The position numbers and the translations under genes were made by a program. Below the pieces are notes generated by a model. The model was not told the DNA's origin, did no database searches, and saw nothing but the letters and a program-made list of their open reading frames with translations. Of a stretch of DNA of 64,000 nt, positions 1 to 9,009 are shown in pieces. Position 1 is the first letter of the stretch, and each line of letters starts with the position of its first letter. This DNA comes from Paenibacillus_AR mesotrionivorans (GTDB taxonomy: Bacteria > Bacillota > Bacilli > Paenibacillales > NBRC-103111), in assembly GCF_046098205.1 (NCBI RefSeq), contig NZ_JBJURJ010000005.1:248001-312000 (forward strand), given 5' to 3'.

Positions 1-158
1 CTTGTCCGGGCCAGGTTCTTCCGGTTGATCAACCGGTTGATCAGGGAGCTTTTGCCGACATTGGAGCGCCCTGCCAGAGCAACCTCCGGCAGAGCGTCAA
101 GAGGATATTGCGCGGGGCTAACCGCGCTGATAATAAATTCCGCGTTCATAATCTTCAA
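1..158 (-). CDS. engB: EngB/YsxC ribosome-biogenesis GTPase, N-terminal part (runs off window)
   Basis: Only the first 52 or so codons are present; the gene continues past the window edge. The translation contains the P-loop GRSNVGKSS and the following INRLINRKNLART, which is the typical start of the YihA/YsxC/EngB GTPase needed for assembly of the large ribosomal subunit. A TTG start at 158 is preferred because an AGGTTG-flanked GGAGAGG ribosome site lies 9 nt upstream (168-174); an ATG three codons later (149) is possible. It lies 75 bp downstream of lon on the same strand, the same order as lonA-ysxC in Bacillus. Confidence 0.9.
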   Translation of the reverse strand, partial: MKIMNAEFIISAVSPAQYPLDALPEVALAGRSNVGKSSLINRLINRKNLART

Positions 159-233
159 AGGATTCAACCTCTCCAACTTGCTTTTATCCGGCGCTTCCCC
201 AAAAAAGCCCCGGATTGAATTCCAGTTCTTACA

Positions 234-2576
234 TCACGTTTGGGGAATAAGTTGTACAAGAGCATGCTTCAAAACTTCATCCATATGCCCCACGGGAATA
301 AAGGTCATGGCTTCCCGGATGCTCTCGGGTATTTCCTCCAGATCCTTCTCATTGTCCTTGGGCATCAGGACGGTCCGGATTCCGGCCCGGTGGGCGGCAA
401 GGGACTTCTCCTTCAGCCCGCCGATGGGCAGCACCCGGCCGCGGAGGGTGATCTCCCCGGTCATGGCCACATGGCGGGAAACCGGCACATCCGTTAAAGC
501 AGAGATCAATGCGGTTGCCATGGTGATGCCTGCGGAAGGTCCGTCCTTCGGAATAGCCCCTTCCGGAATGTGGATATGAACATCATTTTTCTCGTGAAAA
601 TCGGCCGGGATGTTCAATTCAGTCACTCGGGACCGGGTATAGCTGAAGGCCGCCTGTGCCGACTCCTTCATCACATCGCCCAGCTTGCCGGTCAGCGTCA
701 GCTTGCCTGTGCCGGGCATCACCGTCACTTCAATAACCAGCGTATCCCCGCCAACCTCTGTCCAGGCCAAGCCAGTGACGGCTCCCACCTGGTCCTTCTC
801 TTCGGCCATACCGTAGCGGAATTTGGCCGGACCCAGGTATTCCTTCAGAAGCTCCCCGGTCATAATCACTTTCTTCTCCGGGTCCTTCACAATCTCCTTG
901 GCGGCTTTCCGGCAGAGGCTTGCCACCTGCTGCTCCAGATTCCGCACTCCGGCCTCCCGGGTGTATTCCCGGACCACCTGCAGGAGCGTATCCTCGCCTG
1001 CTTGCAGCTGCTCCTCCTCCAGGCCATGCTCCCGCTTTTGCTTGGGCAGGAGATACCGTTCAGCGATTTTCAGCTTCTCAATTTCTGTGTAGCCCGGAAT
1101 GTACAGCATTTCCATCCGGTCCAAGAGGGGCCGGGGAATATTATGCGCGGCATTGGCCGTGGTAATGAACATCACCTTGGACAGGTCAAAGGGCAGCTCT
1201 ATAAAATGATCGCTGAAGGTGTTGTTCTGCTCCGGGTCCAGCACCTCCAACAAAGCGGACGCAGGATCACCGCGGAAGTCCATGGCCATCTTGTCGATTT
1301 CGTCCAGGAGCACCACCGGATTCATCGTGCCGGCGGTTTTCATGCCTTGGATGATCCGTCCCGGCATGGCTCCCACATAGGTTCTGCGGTGGCCGCGGAT
1401 TTCGGCCTCATCCCGGACGCCGCCCAGGGAAAGCCGGATAAACTGCCGTCCCAGGGACCGGGCGATGGAGCGGGCAATGGATGTTTTACCGACACCCGGG
1501 GGCCCTACCAGACAAAGGATAGGCCCCTTGAGGCGCTTCACCAGCTTCTGCACCGCCAGATACTCCAGTACCCGTTCCTTGGGTTTCTCCAGACCGTAAT
1601 GATCCTCGTTCAGAATCTCTTCCGCACGGTTAATATCCAGATCATCCTCGGTCAGCTTGCCCCAGGGAAGGCCCAAGAGCCAATCGATGTAGTTGCGGAT
1701 AACACCGCCCTCCGCTGAGGAGGCAGGCATTTTCTCCAGGCGGTCGATCTCCTTCTCCACCTTCTCCTGGACCTTCTCCGGCAGCTCCTTGCCCTCCAGC
1801 TGGCTGCGCAGCTCCTCCACCTCGCCGGCCCGGCCTTCCTTCTCGCCCAGCTCCTTCTGGATGGCCTTCATCTGCTCCCGGAGATAGTATTCCTTCTGGG
1901 TTTTCTCCATCTGCTTCTTGACCCGCTGGTTGATCTTCCGCTCCAGCTCCAGAACCTCACGCTCATTGTTCAGGAAATCCAGCAGCTTCTCCAGGCGCTG
2001 ACGCACATCCAGCGTTTCCAGGATATCCTGCTTATCCTTGATTTTAAGAGAAAGATGACTGCAGATCACATCCGCCAGCCTGCCCGGCTCATCAATGTCA
2101 GATACAGCCGCCAGCGTCTCCGGCGTAACCTTCTTGGACAGATTGATGTAATGCTCAAACTGGCCCAACACGGAGCGCATCAGCGCATCGATTTCAGGGT
2201 CCTCCACCGGCTTCTCATGCCATTCCCGGACGGCCACCTCATAGAATTCGTCGTTGTTGACAAACTCCATAATCTCGGCGCGGTTAACCCCCTCCACCAG
2301 CACCCGGATGGTGCCGTTGGGCAGCTTCAGCATCTGGCGCACGCGGGAAACGGTGCCCACGCGGTATATATCTTCTTTCGTCGGTTCCTCGATATTCATT
2401 TCGGACTGGGAGCACAGAAGAATCAGACTGTCCTCCACCATGGCCTTTTCCAGTGCTTTGACGGATTTCTCCCGGCCCACGTCCAGATGCAGCACCATGC
2501 TGGGATAAACAAGCAGCCCGCGCAAAGGCAAAAGGGGAATCTTGCGATACTTCCCTTTATTGGCATTCGGCACCAT
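234..2576 (-). CDS. lon: ATP-dependent protease LonA
   Basis: A 780-residue Lon protease, a cytosolic AAA+ protease that degrades misfolded and regulatory proteins. Order of parts: N-terminal substrate-binding domain starting at IPLLPLRGLLVYP, coiled-coil linker near residues 190-290, AAA+ module with Walker A GPPGVGKT and Walker B VVLLDEIDK, then the S16 protease domain with catalytic Ser681 in DGPSAG and Lys724 in GGLKEK. Length is normal for bacterial LonA. The ATG at 2576 is chosen because GGAGGTG sits 7 nt upstream; the frame stays open 18 codons further up without a ribosome site. It follows lonB (gap 234 bp, with a terminator) and precedes engB. Confidence 0.97.
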   Translation of the reverse strand: MVPNANKGKYRKIPLLPLRGLLVYPSMVLHLDVGREKSVKALEKAMVEDSLILLCSQSEMNIEEPTKEDIYRVGTVSRVRQMLKLPNGTIRVLVEGVNRAEIMEFVNNDEFYEVAVREWHEKPVEDPEIDALMRSVLGQFEHYINLSKKVTPETLAAVSDIDEPGRLADVICSHLSLKIKDKQDILETLDVRQRLEKLLDFLNNEREVLELERKINQRVKKQMEKTQKEYYLREQMKAIQKELGEKEGRAGEVEELRSQLEGKELPEKVQEKVEKEIDRLEKMPASSAEGGVIRNYIDWLLGLPWGKLTEDDLDINRAEEILNEDHYGLEKPKERVLEYLAVQKLVKRLKGPILCLVGPPGVGKTSIARSIARSLGRQFIRLSLGGVRDEAEIRGHRRTYVGAMPGRIIQGMKTAGTMNPVVLLDEIDKMAMDFRGDPASALLEVLDPEQNNTFSDHFIELPFDLSKVMFITTANAAHNIPRPLLDRMEMLYIPGYTEIEKLKIAERYLLPKQKREHGLEEEQLQAGEDTLLQVVREYTREAGVRNLEQQVASLCRKAAKEIVKDPEKKVIMTGELLKEYLGPAKFRYGMAEEKDQVGAVTGLAWTEVGGDTLVIEVTVMPGTGKLTLTGKLGDVMKESAQAAFSYTRSRVTELNIPADFHEKNDVHIHIPEGAIPKDGPSAGITMATALISALTDVPVSRHVAMTGEITLRGRVLPIGGLKEKSLAAHRAGIRTVLMPKDNEKDLEEIPESIREAMTFIPVGHMDEVLKHALVQLIPQT

Positions 2577-2734
2577 TGCATGACACCTCCATTTGGTCAA
2601 AACAACAAACTCGTGACCCCATTGTATCAAATGTTATTTTAAAACACCAATTCCGCGGCACTCCCCTACTCCCTCCTCTTATCATACCCAAAAGAAGACA
2701 TTCCCCCAATAATGTCCGGCACACAAGATCTCCG

Positions 2735-2782
2735 CAAAAAAACCGGACCCGCCGCAAAGGTTCTGCGACAGCAATCCGGTTC
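2735..2782 (-). terminator. Intrinsic terminator after lonB
   Basis: On the minus strand AACCGGA pairs with TCCGGTT across a long loop and is followed by seven T. It sits between the end of lonB and the start of lon, so lon probably has its own promoter. Confidence 0.6.
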
Positions 2783-2810
2783 CGGGTTTGGTAGACATCC
2801 ATATGTTGCG

Positions 2811-4514
2811 TTATTCCTTCGGTCCTGCATGAAAAAAGGGTGGCGGAGCCGCGGTGAGTATATCCGCTGTAAGCACCGACGGGGCCGGGGCAGGCTCCTG
2901 GAATCGGATCCCCAGGGATTCCTGCAGCACCTCCTGGATGGTGTCCACCGGCACCACCTTCAGCACTTGAAGGCTGGCGAAGGTATCCTGGTAGTTTTCC
3001 TTCGGCACCAGAACCTTCACGGCACCGGCCTGGAAGGCGGCCTCTACCTTCGCCACAACGCCCCCCACCGGCTTGACGCGTCCATGGATGCTGACCTCTC
3101 CGGTCATGGCCAAACGGTTGTCCACCGGAATCTGGGTCAGCGCCGACGTAATGGCAGTCGCCATGGAAACCCCCGCCGACGGACCGTCAATGGGTATACC
3201 GCCGGGGAAGTTAATATGAAGATCGAAATCGTGGGGACGGAAGCCCAGGCTGCGCAGCAGGGTCAGCACATTTTCCACGGAGCCCCTGGCCATACTCTTG
3301 CGCCGCAGGGTTCTGGAGCCGCCGCCGATATCCTCCTCATCCACAACACCGGTGATGGTGAAGGTGCCTTTGCCCGCAGGAGCAGGAATAGCCGTCACTT
3401 CAATTTCCAGCAGAGTGCCGAGATTGGGGCCGTATACCGCCAAACCGTTAACAAACCCCACCTTGGGCTCTGCCGGCACCTTACGCTCCGGCCGGGGCGG
3501 AATCTGGCTGCTGTTCACCACCCACTCCACATCTGCCGGTGTCACCTCGCTGCGGTTATCCGTCATGGCCAGCCCTGCTGCCAATTGAATCACGTTTACC
3601 GCTTCACGGCCGTTGGTAGCGTACTTCTTAATAACCTCCACCGCCTGCGGATTCTCCGCATAGCCGATTTTCTTCAACGCGCCGGAAGCAATCTGGCCAA
3701 TCTCATCCGGCAGGAGCGGGCGGAAGAAGATTTCCATACAGCGGGAGCGGATGGCAGGCGGAATCTCCTGGGGCGTTCTTGTGGTGGCTCCCACCAGCCG
3801 GAAGTCCGCGGGAAGGCCATTTTGGAAAATATCATGGATATATCCCGGAATGCCGTTGTCCTCCGAATTATAATAGGCGGACTCCAGGAATACCTTCCGG
3901 TCCTCCAGCACTTTAAGCAGCTTATTCATTTGGGTGGGGTGAAGCTCCCCGATTTCATCGATGAACAGAATGCCCCCGTGGGCTTTCGTGACGGCTCCCG
4001 GCTTGGGCTGTGGAATACCCGCAACACCCATAGCCCCCGCTCCCTGATAGATGGGATCATGGACGGAGCCGATCAGCGGGTCGGCAATCCCCCGTTCGTC
4101 AAAACGGGCGGTGGTGGCGTCAATCTCCGTAAACTTGGCATCATTGCGGAAGGGAGAGGACTGGTTTTTCTTGGCCTCCTCCAGTACCACACGGGCAGCG
4201 GCGGTTTTGCCCACACCCGGGGGTCCGTAGATGATCACATGCTGGGGATTCGGGCCGCACAACGCCGCCTTCAGCGCCTTCAAGCCCTCCTTTTGCCCCA
4301 CAATATCGGATAAGGACGACGGTCTTGTCTTTTCCGAAAGAGGCTTGGTCAGGGAAATGGAGCGCAGCTTCCTGAGCTTATCCAGCTCCTTCTTGGATTC
4401 CTTGTCCACCGCCGACCGGTTGCTTTGCTGGCTGCGCAGCAGATTCCAGAAATACAGCCCGATTACCACGGCAAAAAACAGTTGAACAAACATCAATACC
4501 AAGCTTAATGTCAT
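2811..4514 (-). CDS. lonB: LonB, membrane-anchored sporulation Lon-type protease
   Basis: A 567-residue Lon-like protease of the LonB type, which in Bacillus is made in the forespore. A single N-terminal membrane helix (LVLMFVQLFFAVVIGLYFW) replaces the large LonA substrate domain. An AAA+ core follows with Walker A GPPGVGKTA and Walker B ILFIDEIGE, then the protease domain with Ser446 in DGPSAG and Lys489, 43 residues later as in other Lon proteases. The start at 4514 is six bases after GGAGGG; the ATG at 4520 lies directly against that site and is less likely. It is followed by a terminator and lonA. A sigma-F-like promoter is visible upstream. Confidence 0.93.
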   Translation of the reverse strand: MTLSLVLMFVQLFFAVVIGLYFWNLLRSQQSNRSAVDKESKKELDKLRKLRSISLTKPLSEKTRPSSLSDIVGQKEGLKALKAALCGPNPQHVIIYGPPGVGKTAAARVVLEEAKKNQSSPFRNDAKFTEIDATTARFDERGIADPLIGSVHDPIYQGAGAMGVAGIPQPKPGAVTKAHGGILFIDEIGELHPTQMNKLLKVLEDRKVFLESAYYNSEDNGIPGYIHDIFQNGLPADFRLVGATTRTPQEIPPAIRSRCMEIFFRPLLPDEIGQIASGALKKIGYAENPQAVEVIKKYATNGREAVNVIQLAAGLAMTDNRSEVTPADVEWVVNSSQIPPRPERKVPAEPKVGFVNGLAVYGPNLGTLLEIEVTAIPAPAGKGTFTITGVVDEEDIGGGSRTLRRKSMARGSVENVLTLLRSLGFRPHDFDLHINFPGGIPIDGPSAGVSMATAITSALTQIPVDNRLAMTGEVSIHGRVKPVGGVVAKVEAAFQAGAVKVLVPKENYQDTFASLQVLKVVPVDTIQEVLQESLGIRFQEPAPAPSVLTADILTAAPPPFFHAGPKE

Positions 4515-4548
4515 TTCCATCCCTCCGATGACTATTGCATATACATGG

Positions 4549-4577
4549 TAGTATTCCCCTCATTTCCCCCCTTAACC
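4549..4577 (-). promoter_or_regulatory. Candidate sigma-F promoter of lonB
   Basis: Reading the minus strand, GGGAATACTA (4558-4549) fits the sigma-F -10 pattern GGNRANANTW at every fixed position. GGTTA (4577-4573) lies 14 bp upstream and matches the -35 pattern GYWTA at four of five positions. The -10 ends 34 bp before the lonB start. LonB is known to be forespore-expressed in Bacillus, which fits, but the short spacer keeps this a candidate. Confidence 0.4.
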
Positions 4578-4706
4578 GCATCCTGCGAAGGAATTCCTCC
4601 AAAAAATGTATGAAGCCTGTCCGGATGCGGGAGACTATGCGGGGATAGCGCTAAAGGACCGGAAACCATCAGGTGCCCCGGAGATTTCTTGCTAGGAGGA
4701 AACCAT

Positions 4707-5417
4707 ATGCGCGTTTTTTGGGCGGGAGCTGTGGCAGCAGGGCTTCTGGCAGGCCCGGGCTCAGCCCCGGGGCTTCAACCGGAAGCTGCATCTCCCTCCG
4801 CACGCATTGTAATCGATGTTGGACATGGGGGAGTAGACGGCGGAACCACCTACGGCACCATTCTGGAAAAGGACATTAACCTGGCCGTAGGCTTGAAGCT
4901 GCTTTCCGTGCTGCAAAGCCGCCACGTGCCAACCAGTATCAACCGCACCAAGGATTACGCCTTAAGCGATGATAATCCGGGCAAAAACGGCGGCCGCCAC
5001 CGCCGTGATCTGGCCCAGCGGGTGGAGGTCGCTAATAAGCTGAACCCGGCTTTTATGCTGAGCCTGCACGTAAATTGGACCTCCAACCCATCACGCAGCG
5101 GCCCTCTGGTGATTTACCGCAAAAATCAGCAAGCCGGCAAACGTTTAGCCCTGCGGCTGCAGCAGGAGCTGAACCGGCTTTACGGCACCGAGACGGAGCC
5201 CGTGGCAAGCAAAAGCTATTACGTGCTGACCCATAGCCGGGTCCCTTCCGTTATTGTGGAGATGGGCTTCCTATCCAACAAAAAGGACAGGCAGCTTCTC
5301 TTGTCTCCCCAGTTCCAGCAGAAGCTGGCCGATTCCATTGCCAAAGCCTCTATGGATGCATTGAAGGAGGACTTTCCCAGCTCCGCCGGAAGCAAAAAGA
5401 ACCGCGCCGCTAAATAA
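4707..5417 (+). CDS. cwlD: CwlD-like N-acetylmuramoyl-L-alanine amidase
   Basis: A 236-residue Amidase_3 enzyme with a signal peptide (MRVFWAGAVAAGLLAG) that removes the stem peptide from muramic acid. Zinc ligands are visible as the His of DVGHGG, the Glu of ILEKDI and the His of SLHVNW, and the catalytic Glu lies in IVEMGFLSN. Length and domain content match CwlD, which makes muramic-delta-lactam in spore cortex; short family relatives with other roles cannot be excluded. ATG 4707 has AGGAGGAA eight bases upstream. It is divergent from lonB and convergent with the deacetylase gene, itself a cell-wall-type enzyme. Confidence 0.8.
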   Translation: MRVFWAGAVAAGLLAGPGSAPGLQPEAASPSARIVIDVGHGGVDGGTTYGTILEKDINLAVGLKLLSVLQSRHVPTSINRTKDYALSDDNPGKNGGRHRRDLAQRVEVANKLNPAFMLSLHVNWTSNPSRSGPLVIYRKNQQAGKRLALRLQQELNRLYGTETEPVASKSYYVLTHSRVPSVIVEMGFLSNKKDRQLLLSPQFQQKLADSIAKASMDALKEDFPSSAGSKKNRAAK

Positions 5418-5436
5418 ACGGCCGGTTCTTCTTTTT
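5397..5436 (+). terminator. Intrinsic terminator of the cwlD-like gene
   Basis: AAGAACCG pairs with CGGTTCTT across the stop codon and is followed by CTTTTTT. The 5' arm lies inside the last codons of the gene. Confidence 0.6.
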
Positions 5437-5453
5437 TGGGGCGGATGTGCGCC

Positions 5454-6266
5454 TTAGGGCTGTGTCAGCTTCACCAAATCACGGACCAGGACAAACTCGG
5501 CTTTACCGTCCAGCTGCGGAATGATCTTCCTCAGGGCAAAGGCGGTTTTTTTGCCGGGAGGGCCTACATGGCCAATGGCAATTAGACTCTCATGCTTGTC
5601 CAGCTTCTTCTTGAACAGCTCCGCCTGCTTCATAATATGCTCCATTGTATATTGGTCATCGAAGAACAGCCCGTTTGCCGCCGTCGGCACTCCCAGCTCG
5701 GCCGCCAGCTCTCCAATGACACTTTTGCCGGTGGTACGGCTGTCCAGAAAATACAGCTGCCGTTCCTTGCAGACCTGCAGGATGATACGCATGATCCGCT
5801 TATCTGCCGTCACCTTGGAGCCCATATGGTTGTTCATCCCCACTGCATGGGGCACCTCATCCACCGCCGCCTCCACCCGCTTCCGGATTTCCTCGTCGGA
5901 TAAGTCTGTGGTTATGGCTCCGGGTCCCAGCCAGCTTTTTTTTCCCTTCACCGGCTCCATGGGCATGTGGATGATAACATCCTTACCCCGGCTGTGAGCC
6001 AGCTCCGCATCCTCCTTGCTTGTTGGCAAAAAGGGCATCACCGCCACCGTAAACGGAATCGGCAGGTCCAGCATTTCTTGAGTCCCCTGCATTTGGTTGC
6101 CGAAGTCGTCAATGACAATCGCCGCTTTTTTGGCAACGGGTGGGGCTTCCGTTCCTTCTCCGCCTGCTTGCGCCGCCGTTAAGCCGGTTTGCGCCCCCAC
6201 TGTTGTCCATCCTATCCAAAGGGCAAGTGCCGCGGCCATTATTTTAACCCATCGAGCTTTCCACAT
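5454..6266 (-). CDS. Divergent polysaccharide deacetylase (YibQ/DUF610 type), exported
   Basis: About 270 residues with an N-terminal hydrophobic export signal (VKIMAAALALWIGWTTV) followed by a divergent polysaccharide-deacetylase fold. Typical family blocks are AIVIDDFGNQ, DVIIHMPMEP, GMNNHMGSK and FLDSRTTGKS. The family keeps the NodB-like barrel and metal-binding Asp/His positions, but its substrate is not established. The start is uncertain: ATG 6266 has GGAAGG nine bases upstream, and ATG 6275 is in frame with closer spacing. It lies between ispG and the cwlD-like gene; the 134 bp to ispG contain the ispG terminator. Confidence 0.85.
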   Translation of the reverse strand: MWKARWVKIMAAALALWIGWTTVGAQTGLTAAQAGGEGTEAPPVAKKAAIVIDDFGNQMQGTQEMLDLPIPFTVAVMPFLPTSKEDAELAHSRGKDVIIHMPMEPVKGKKSWLGPGAITTDLSDEEIRKRVEAAVDEVPHAVGMNNHMGSKVTADKRIMRIILQVCKERQLYFLDSRTTGKSVIGELAAELGVPTAANGLFFDDQYTMEHIMKQAELFKKKLDKHESLIAIGHVGPPGKKTAFALRKIIPQLDGKAEFVLVRDLVKLTQP

Positions 6267-6332
6267 CCTTGCCATCCTTCCCTTCTGCTTTGATGGTTCG
6301 TAGTTGTTATGTGCCGGGAGGGAGGGGGTTAT

Positions 6333-6401
6333 ACACTCTGACGTCAAAAACCCCCAGCGCCCGCAGGCCTGGGGGTTCTATATTGGGGAATGTCAGAGTG
6401 T
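6333..6401 (-). terminator. ispG terminator nested in an outer inverted repeat
   Basis: The inner stem AACCCCCAG/CTGGGGGTT (6349-6377) followed by TTTTT on the minus strand is a standard intrinsic terminator for ispG. A second perfect 10-bp inverted repeat, ACACTCTGAC (6333-6342) and GTCAGAGTGT (6392-6401), encloses it and reaches the ispG stop codon. Confidence 0.75.
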
Positions 6402-7534
6402 TACACGGTGGTCGGCTGCCCGGACTGCCCGGCAGCATGCTGCTTGCGGCCCGGAATTTCACCGGTGCGTTCATATTCTTCTACAATAAGGTCAATTTCC
6501 TTTTTCAGTTCGTTCACCAGCTCCGCCTCCGGCACTTTCCGGATCATCTCGCCGTAACGGAACAGCAGTCCTTCACCACGGGCACCGGCAATGCCGATAT
6601 CGGCCTCCTTCGCTTCCCCGGGACCATTCACCGCACAACCTAACACAGATACCTTAATGGGTACCTTCAGCTTGGAGAGGTATTCCTCCACCTCATTGGC
6701 TACCTTGAACAGATCAATATCCAGACGGCCGCAGGTAGGGCAGGAAATCAGCGTAGGCGCGTCGGCAATCAGACCGAACACCTTCAGCAGCTCCCGGGCC
6801 ACCTTGATTTCCTCCACGGGGTCTGCACTCAAGGAAATCCTCACCGTATTGCCGATGCCCATAGAGAGCAAGGCGCCGATGCCAGCAGAGCTTTTGATGG
6901 TGCCGGAGTAAAGGGTACCCGACTCCGTAATACCCAGATGCAGCGGATAAGAGAAGGCGGCAGCGGCCTTCCGGTAGGCTTCGATTGCCATAGGCACATC
7001 CGAAGCCTTCAGGGATACGATAATATCCCGGAAATCCAGCTCCTCCAGAATGCCAATATGATAAAGGGCGCTTTCCACCATGGCATCCGCTGTAGGATAG
7101 CCGTACTTATCCAGCAAATGGCGCTCCAAGGAGCCGGCGTTTACCCCAATGCGGATGGGGATGCCCTTCTCCTTGCAGGCCTTGACGACAGCCTCCACCT
7201 TTTCGCGTTTGCCGATATTGCCGGGATTGATGCGGATCTTGTCCACCCCGTTTTCAATAGCTAACAACGCCAGACGGTAATCGAAGTGGATATCGGCTAC
7301 AAGCGGAATATGTATCCGTTGTTTGATGGCGGCGATGGCTTCCGCAGCCTCCTTATTATTAACCGTTACCCGTACAATCTGGCAGCCGGCTTCCTCCAGC
7401 CGGAGAATCTCGGCTACGGTTGCCTCCACATCTGCCGTTTTGGTTGTGCACATGCTCTGCACCACGACTTCATTGCTGCCGCCGATGGTGAGATTGCCTA
7501 CGCGAACCGGAACCGTTTGGGTGCGATGAAACAT
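6401..7534 (-). CDS. ispG: IspG (GcpE), 4-hydroxy-3-methylbut-2-enyl diphosphate synthase
   Basis: A 377-residue iron-sulfur enzyme of the non-mevalonate isoprenoid pathway that converts methylerythritol cyclodiphosphate to hydroxymethylbutenyl diphosphate. The N-terminal TIM barrel begins at VRVGNLTIGG. The C-terminal cluster domain carries the cysteine ligands in ISCPTCGR and VLGCAVNGPGEA. Length is typical of the short bacterial form. The start has AGAGGAGG seven bases upstream. It is a single gene between clpX and the deacetylase gene, with its own terminator. Confidence 0.97.
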   Translation of the reverse strand: MFHRTQTVPVRVGNLTIGGSNEVVVQSMCTTKTADVEATVAEILRLEEAGCQIVRVTVNNKEAAEAIAAIKQRIHIPLVADIHFDYRLALLAIENGVDKIRINPGNIGKREKVEAVVKACKEKGIPIRIGVNAGSLERHLLDKYGYPTADAMVESALYHIGILEELDFRDIIVSLKASDVPMAIEAYRKAAAAFSYPLHLGITESGTLYSGTIKSSAGIGALLSMGIGNTVRISLSADPVEEIKVARELLKVFGLIADAPTLISCPTCGRLDIDLFKVANEVEEYLSKLKVPIKVSVLGCAVNGPGEAKEADIGIAGARGEGLLFRYGEMIRKVPEAELVNELKKEIDLIVEEYERTGEIPGRKQHAAGQSGQPTTV

Positions 7535-7603
7535 GGGGAATCCTCCTCTGAAATAACATGGTCCTACCTAGAGCAGCTTTATCTATCATAACACGGTTCA
7601 CCT

Positions 7604-7663
7604 TAAAAAAGCTTCCGCCGCCCGGGTGCAGTTGCACCTGCCCGGGAGACGGAAGCTTTTACA
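7604..7663 (-). terminator. Intrinsic terminator of clpX
   Basis: A long GC-rich stem on the minus strand: AAAAGCTTCCG and CCCGGGCAGGTGCA pair with TGCACCCGGGCGG and CGGAAGCTTTT, ending in TTTTTT. Confidence 0.85.
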
Positions 7664-7677
7664 AAACCGCGTATCCC

Positions 7678-8955
7678 TTACGCGCTTTCTTCCTTCTTCT
7701 TGGAGGACTTCTTGTCGTTGTTGTCCTTGTCCTTGGTTACCAGCTCCGGCACAATCTTCTGCTGGACCACTTCCTTGGTTACGGTGCAGCTAGCTACATC
7801 CGTACGGGAAGGAACCTCGAACATAACATCCAGCATTATGCCTTCGATGATGGAGCGCAGGCCGCGGGCGCCGGTGTTGCGTTTAATGGCTTCCTTGGCA
7901 ATGGCATCCAGGGCGTCGGCTTCGAAGTTCAGCGCGACACTATCCATCTCCAGCATCTTCTGGTACTGCTTCACCAATGCATTCTTCGGCTCGGTCAGAA
8001 TCCGGACCAGAGCAGCTTCATCCAGCGGCTCCAGGGTGGAGATAACCGGCAGACGGCCAACAAACTCGGGGATCAACCCGAACTTCAGGAGATCCTCGGG
8101 AAGAACCATGGACAGGTATTCACCCGGCTTCAGGTCTACCTTGTGTCCGTCGGTTCCGAAGCCGATCACCTTTTTGCCGATCCGGCGTTTGATGATGGAT
8201 TCCAGTCCGTCAAAGGCACCGCCTACAATAAACAGAATGTTGGTGGTGTCAATTTGAATAAATTCCTGGTGCGGGTGCTTCCGTCCGCCTTGGGGAGGAA
8301 CAGACGCTACCGTACCTTCGAGAATCTTCAGCAAAGCCTGCTGCACACCTTCACCGGATACGTCGCGGGTAATGGACGGATTCTCGGATTTGCGGGCTAC
8401 CTTATCAATTTCATCAATGTAGATAATGCCGCGTTCGGCTTTTTCCACATCATAGTCTGCAGCTTGAATCAGCTTCAGCAGGATGTTCTCCACATCCTCA
8501 CCCACGTAGCCGGCTTCCGTAAGGGAAGTGGCGTCAGCAATGGCGAAGGGGACGTTGAGAATCTTGGCCAGGGTTTGAGCCAGCAGAGTTTTACCGCTGC
8601 CTGTAGGCCCAAGCATCAGAATGTTGGACTTTTGCAGTTCCACATCCTCCAGCTTATTCTGGGAGTTAATCCGCTTGTAGTGATTGTAAACCGCTACGGA
8701 CATGGATTTTTTGGCTTGTTCCTGACCGATGACGTACTGATCGAGAATCCCGCGGATATCCTTGGGCTTCGGAACGTCCTTCAGATCCAGCTCTTCCTCA
8801 TGGCCGAGCTCTTCCTCGACAATCTCGGTGCACAGCTCAATGCATTCATCGCATATATAGACGCCCGGACCGGCTACCAGCTTGCGCACCTGGTCCTGGG
8901 ACTTGCCGCAGAAGGAGCATTTCAACTGACCCTTTTCATCATTAAACTTAAACAT
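7678..8955 (-). CDS. clpX: ClpX, unfoldase subunit of ClpXP
   Basis: A 425-residue AAA+ unfoldase that feeds substrates into ClpP. The N-terminal zinc-binding domain shows CSFCG and CDECIELC. The AAA+ module has Walker A GPTGSGKT and Walker B IIYIDEIDK. The ClpP-docking loop is present as IGFG. The C-terminus is a long Lys/Asp/Ser-rich tail. Start 8955 has GGAGGAGG six bases upstream. It lies 54 bp downstream of clpP, so the two are probably co-transcribed. Confidence 0.98.
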   Translation of the reverse strand: MFKFNDEKGQLKCSFCGKSQDQVRKLVAGPGVYICDECIELCTEIVEEELGHEEELDLKDVPKPKDIRGILDQYVIGQEQAKKSMSVAVYNHYKRINSQNKLEDVELQKSNILMLGPTGSGKTLLAQTLAKILNVPFAIADATSLTEAGYVGEDVENILLKLIQAADYDVEKAERGIIYIDEIDKVARKSENPSITRDVSGEGVQQALLKILEGTVASVPPQGGRKHPHQEFIQIDTTNILFIVGGAFDGLESIIKRRIGKKVIGFGTDGHKVDLKPGEYLSMVLPEDLLKFGLIPEFVGRLPVISTLEPLDEAALVRILTEPKNALVKQYQKMLEMDSVALNFEADALDAIAKEAIKRNTGARGLRSIIEGIMLDVMFEVPSRTDVASCTVTKEVVQQKIVPELVTKDKDNNDKKSSKKKEESA

Positions 8956-9009
8956 TCCATTCCTCCTCCTTTACGGTTCGAGAGAGATTTAACAGGCTAG
9001 TGATCCGGT

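Noticed and set aside
570..1718. 382-codon open frame on the plus strand
   Set aside because: It is antisense to lon, has no ribosome site, and its translation has no family features; lon is certain on the other strand.
2712..4313. 533-codon open frame on the plus strand
   Set aside because: Shadow of lonB in a GC-rich frame; the protein is His/Arg/Gly-rich without motifs.
7558..9000. 480-codon open frame on the plus strand
   Set aside because: Antisense to clpX, which has all its motifs intact.
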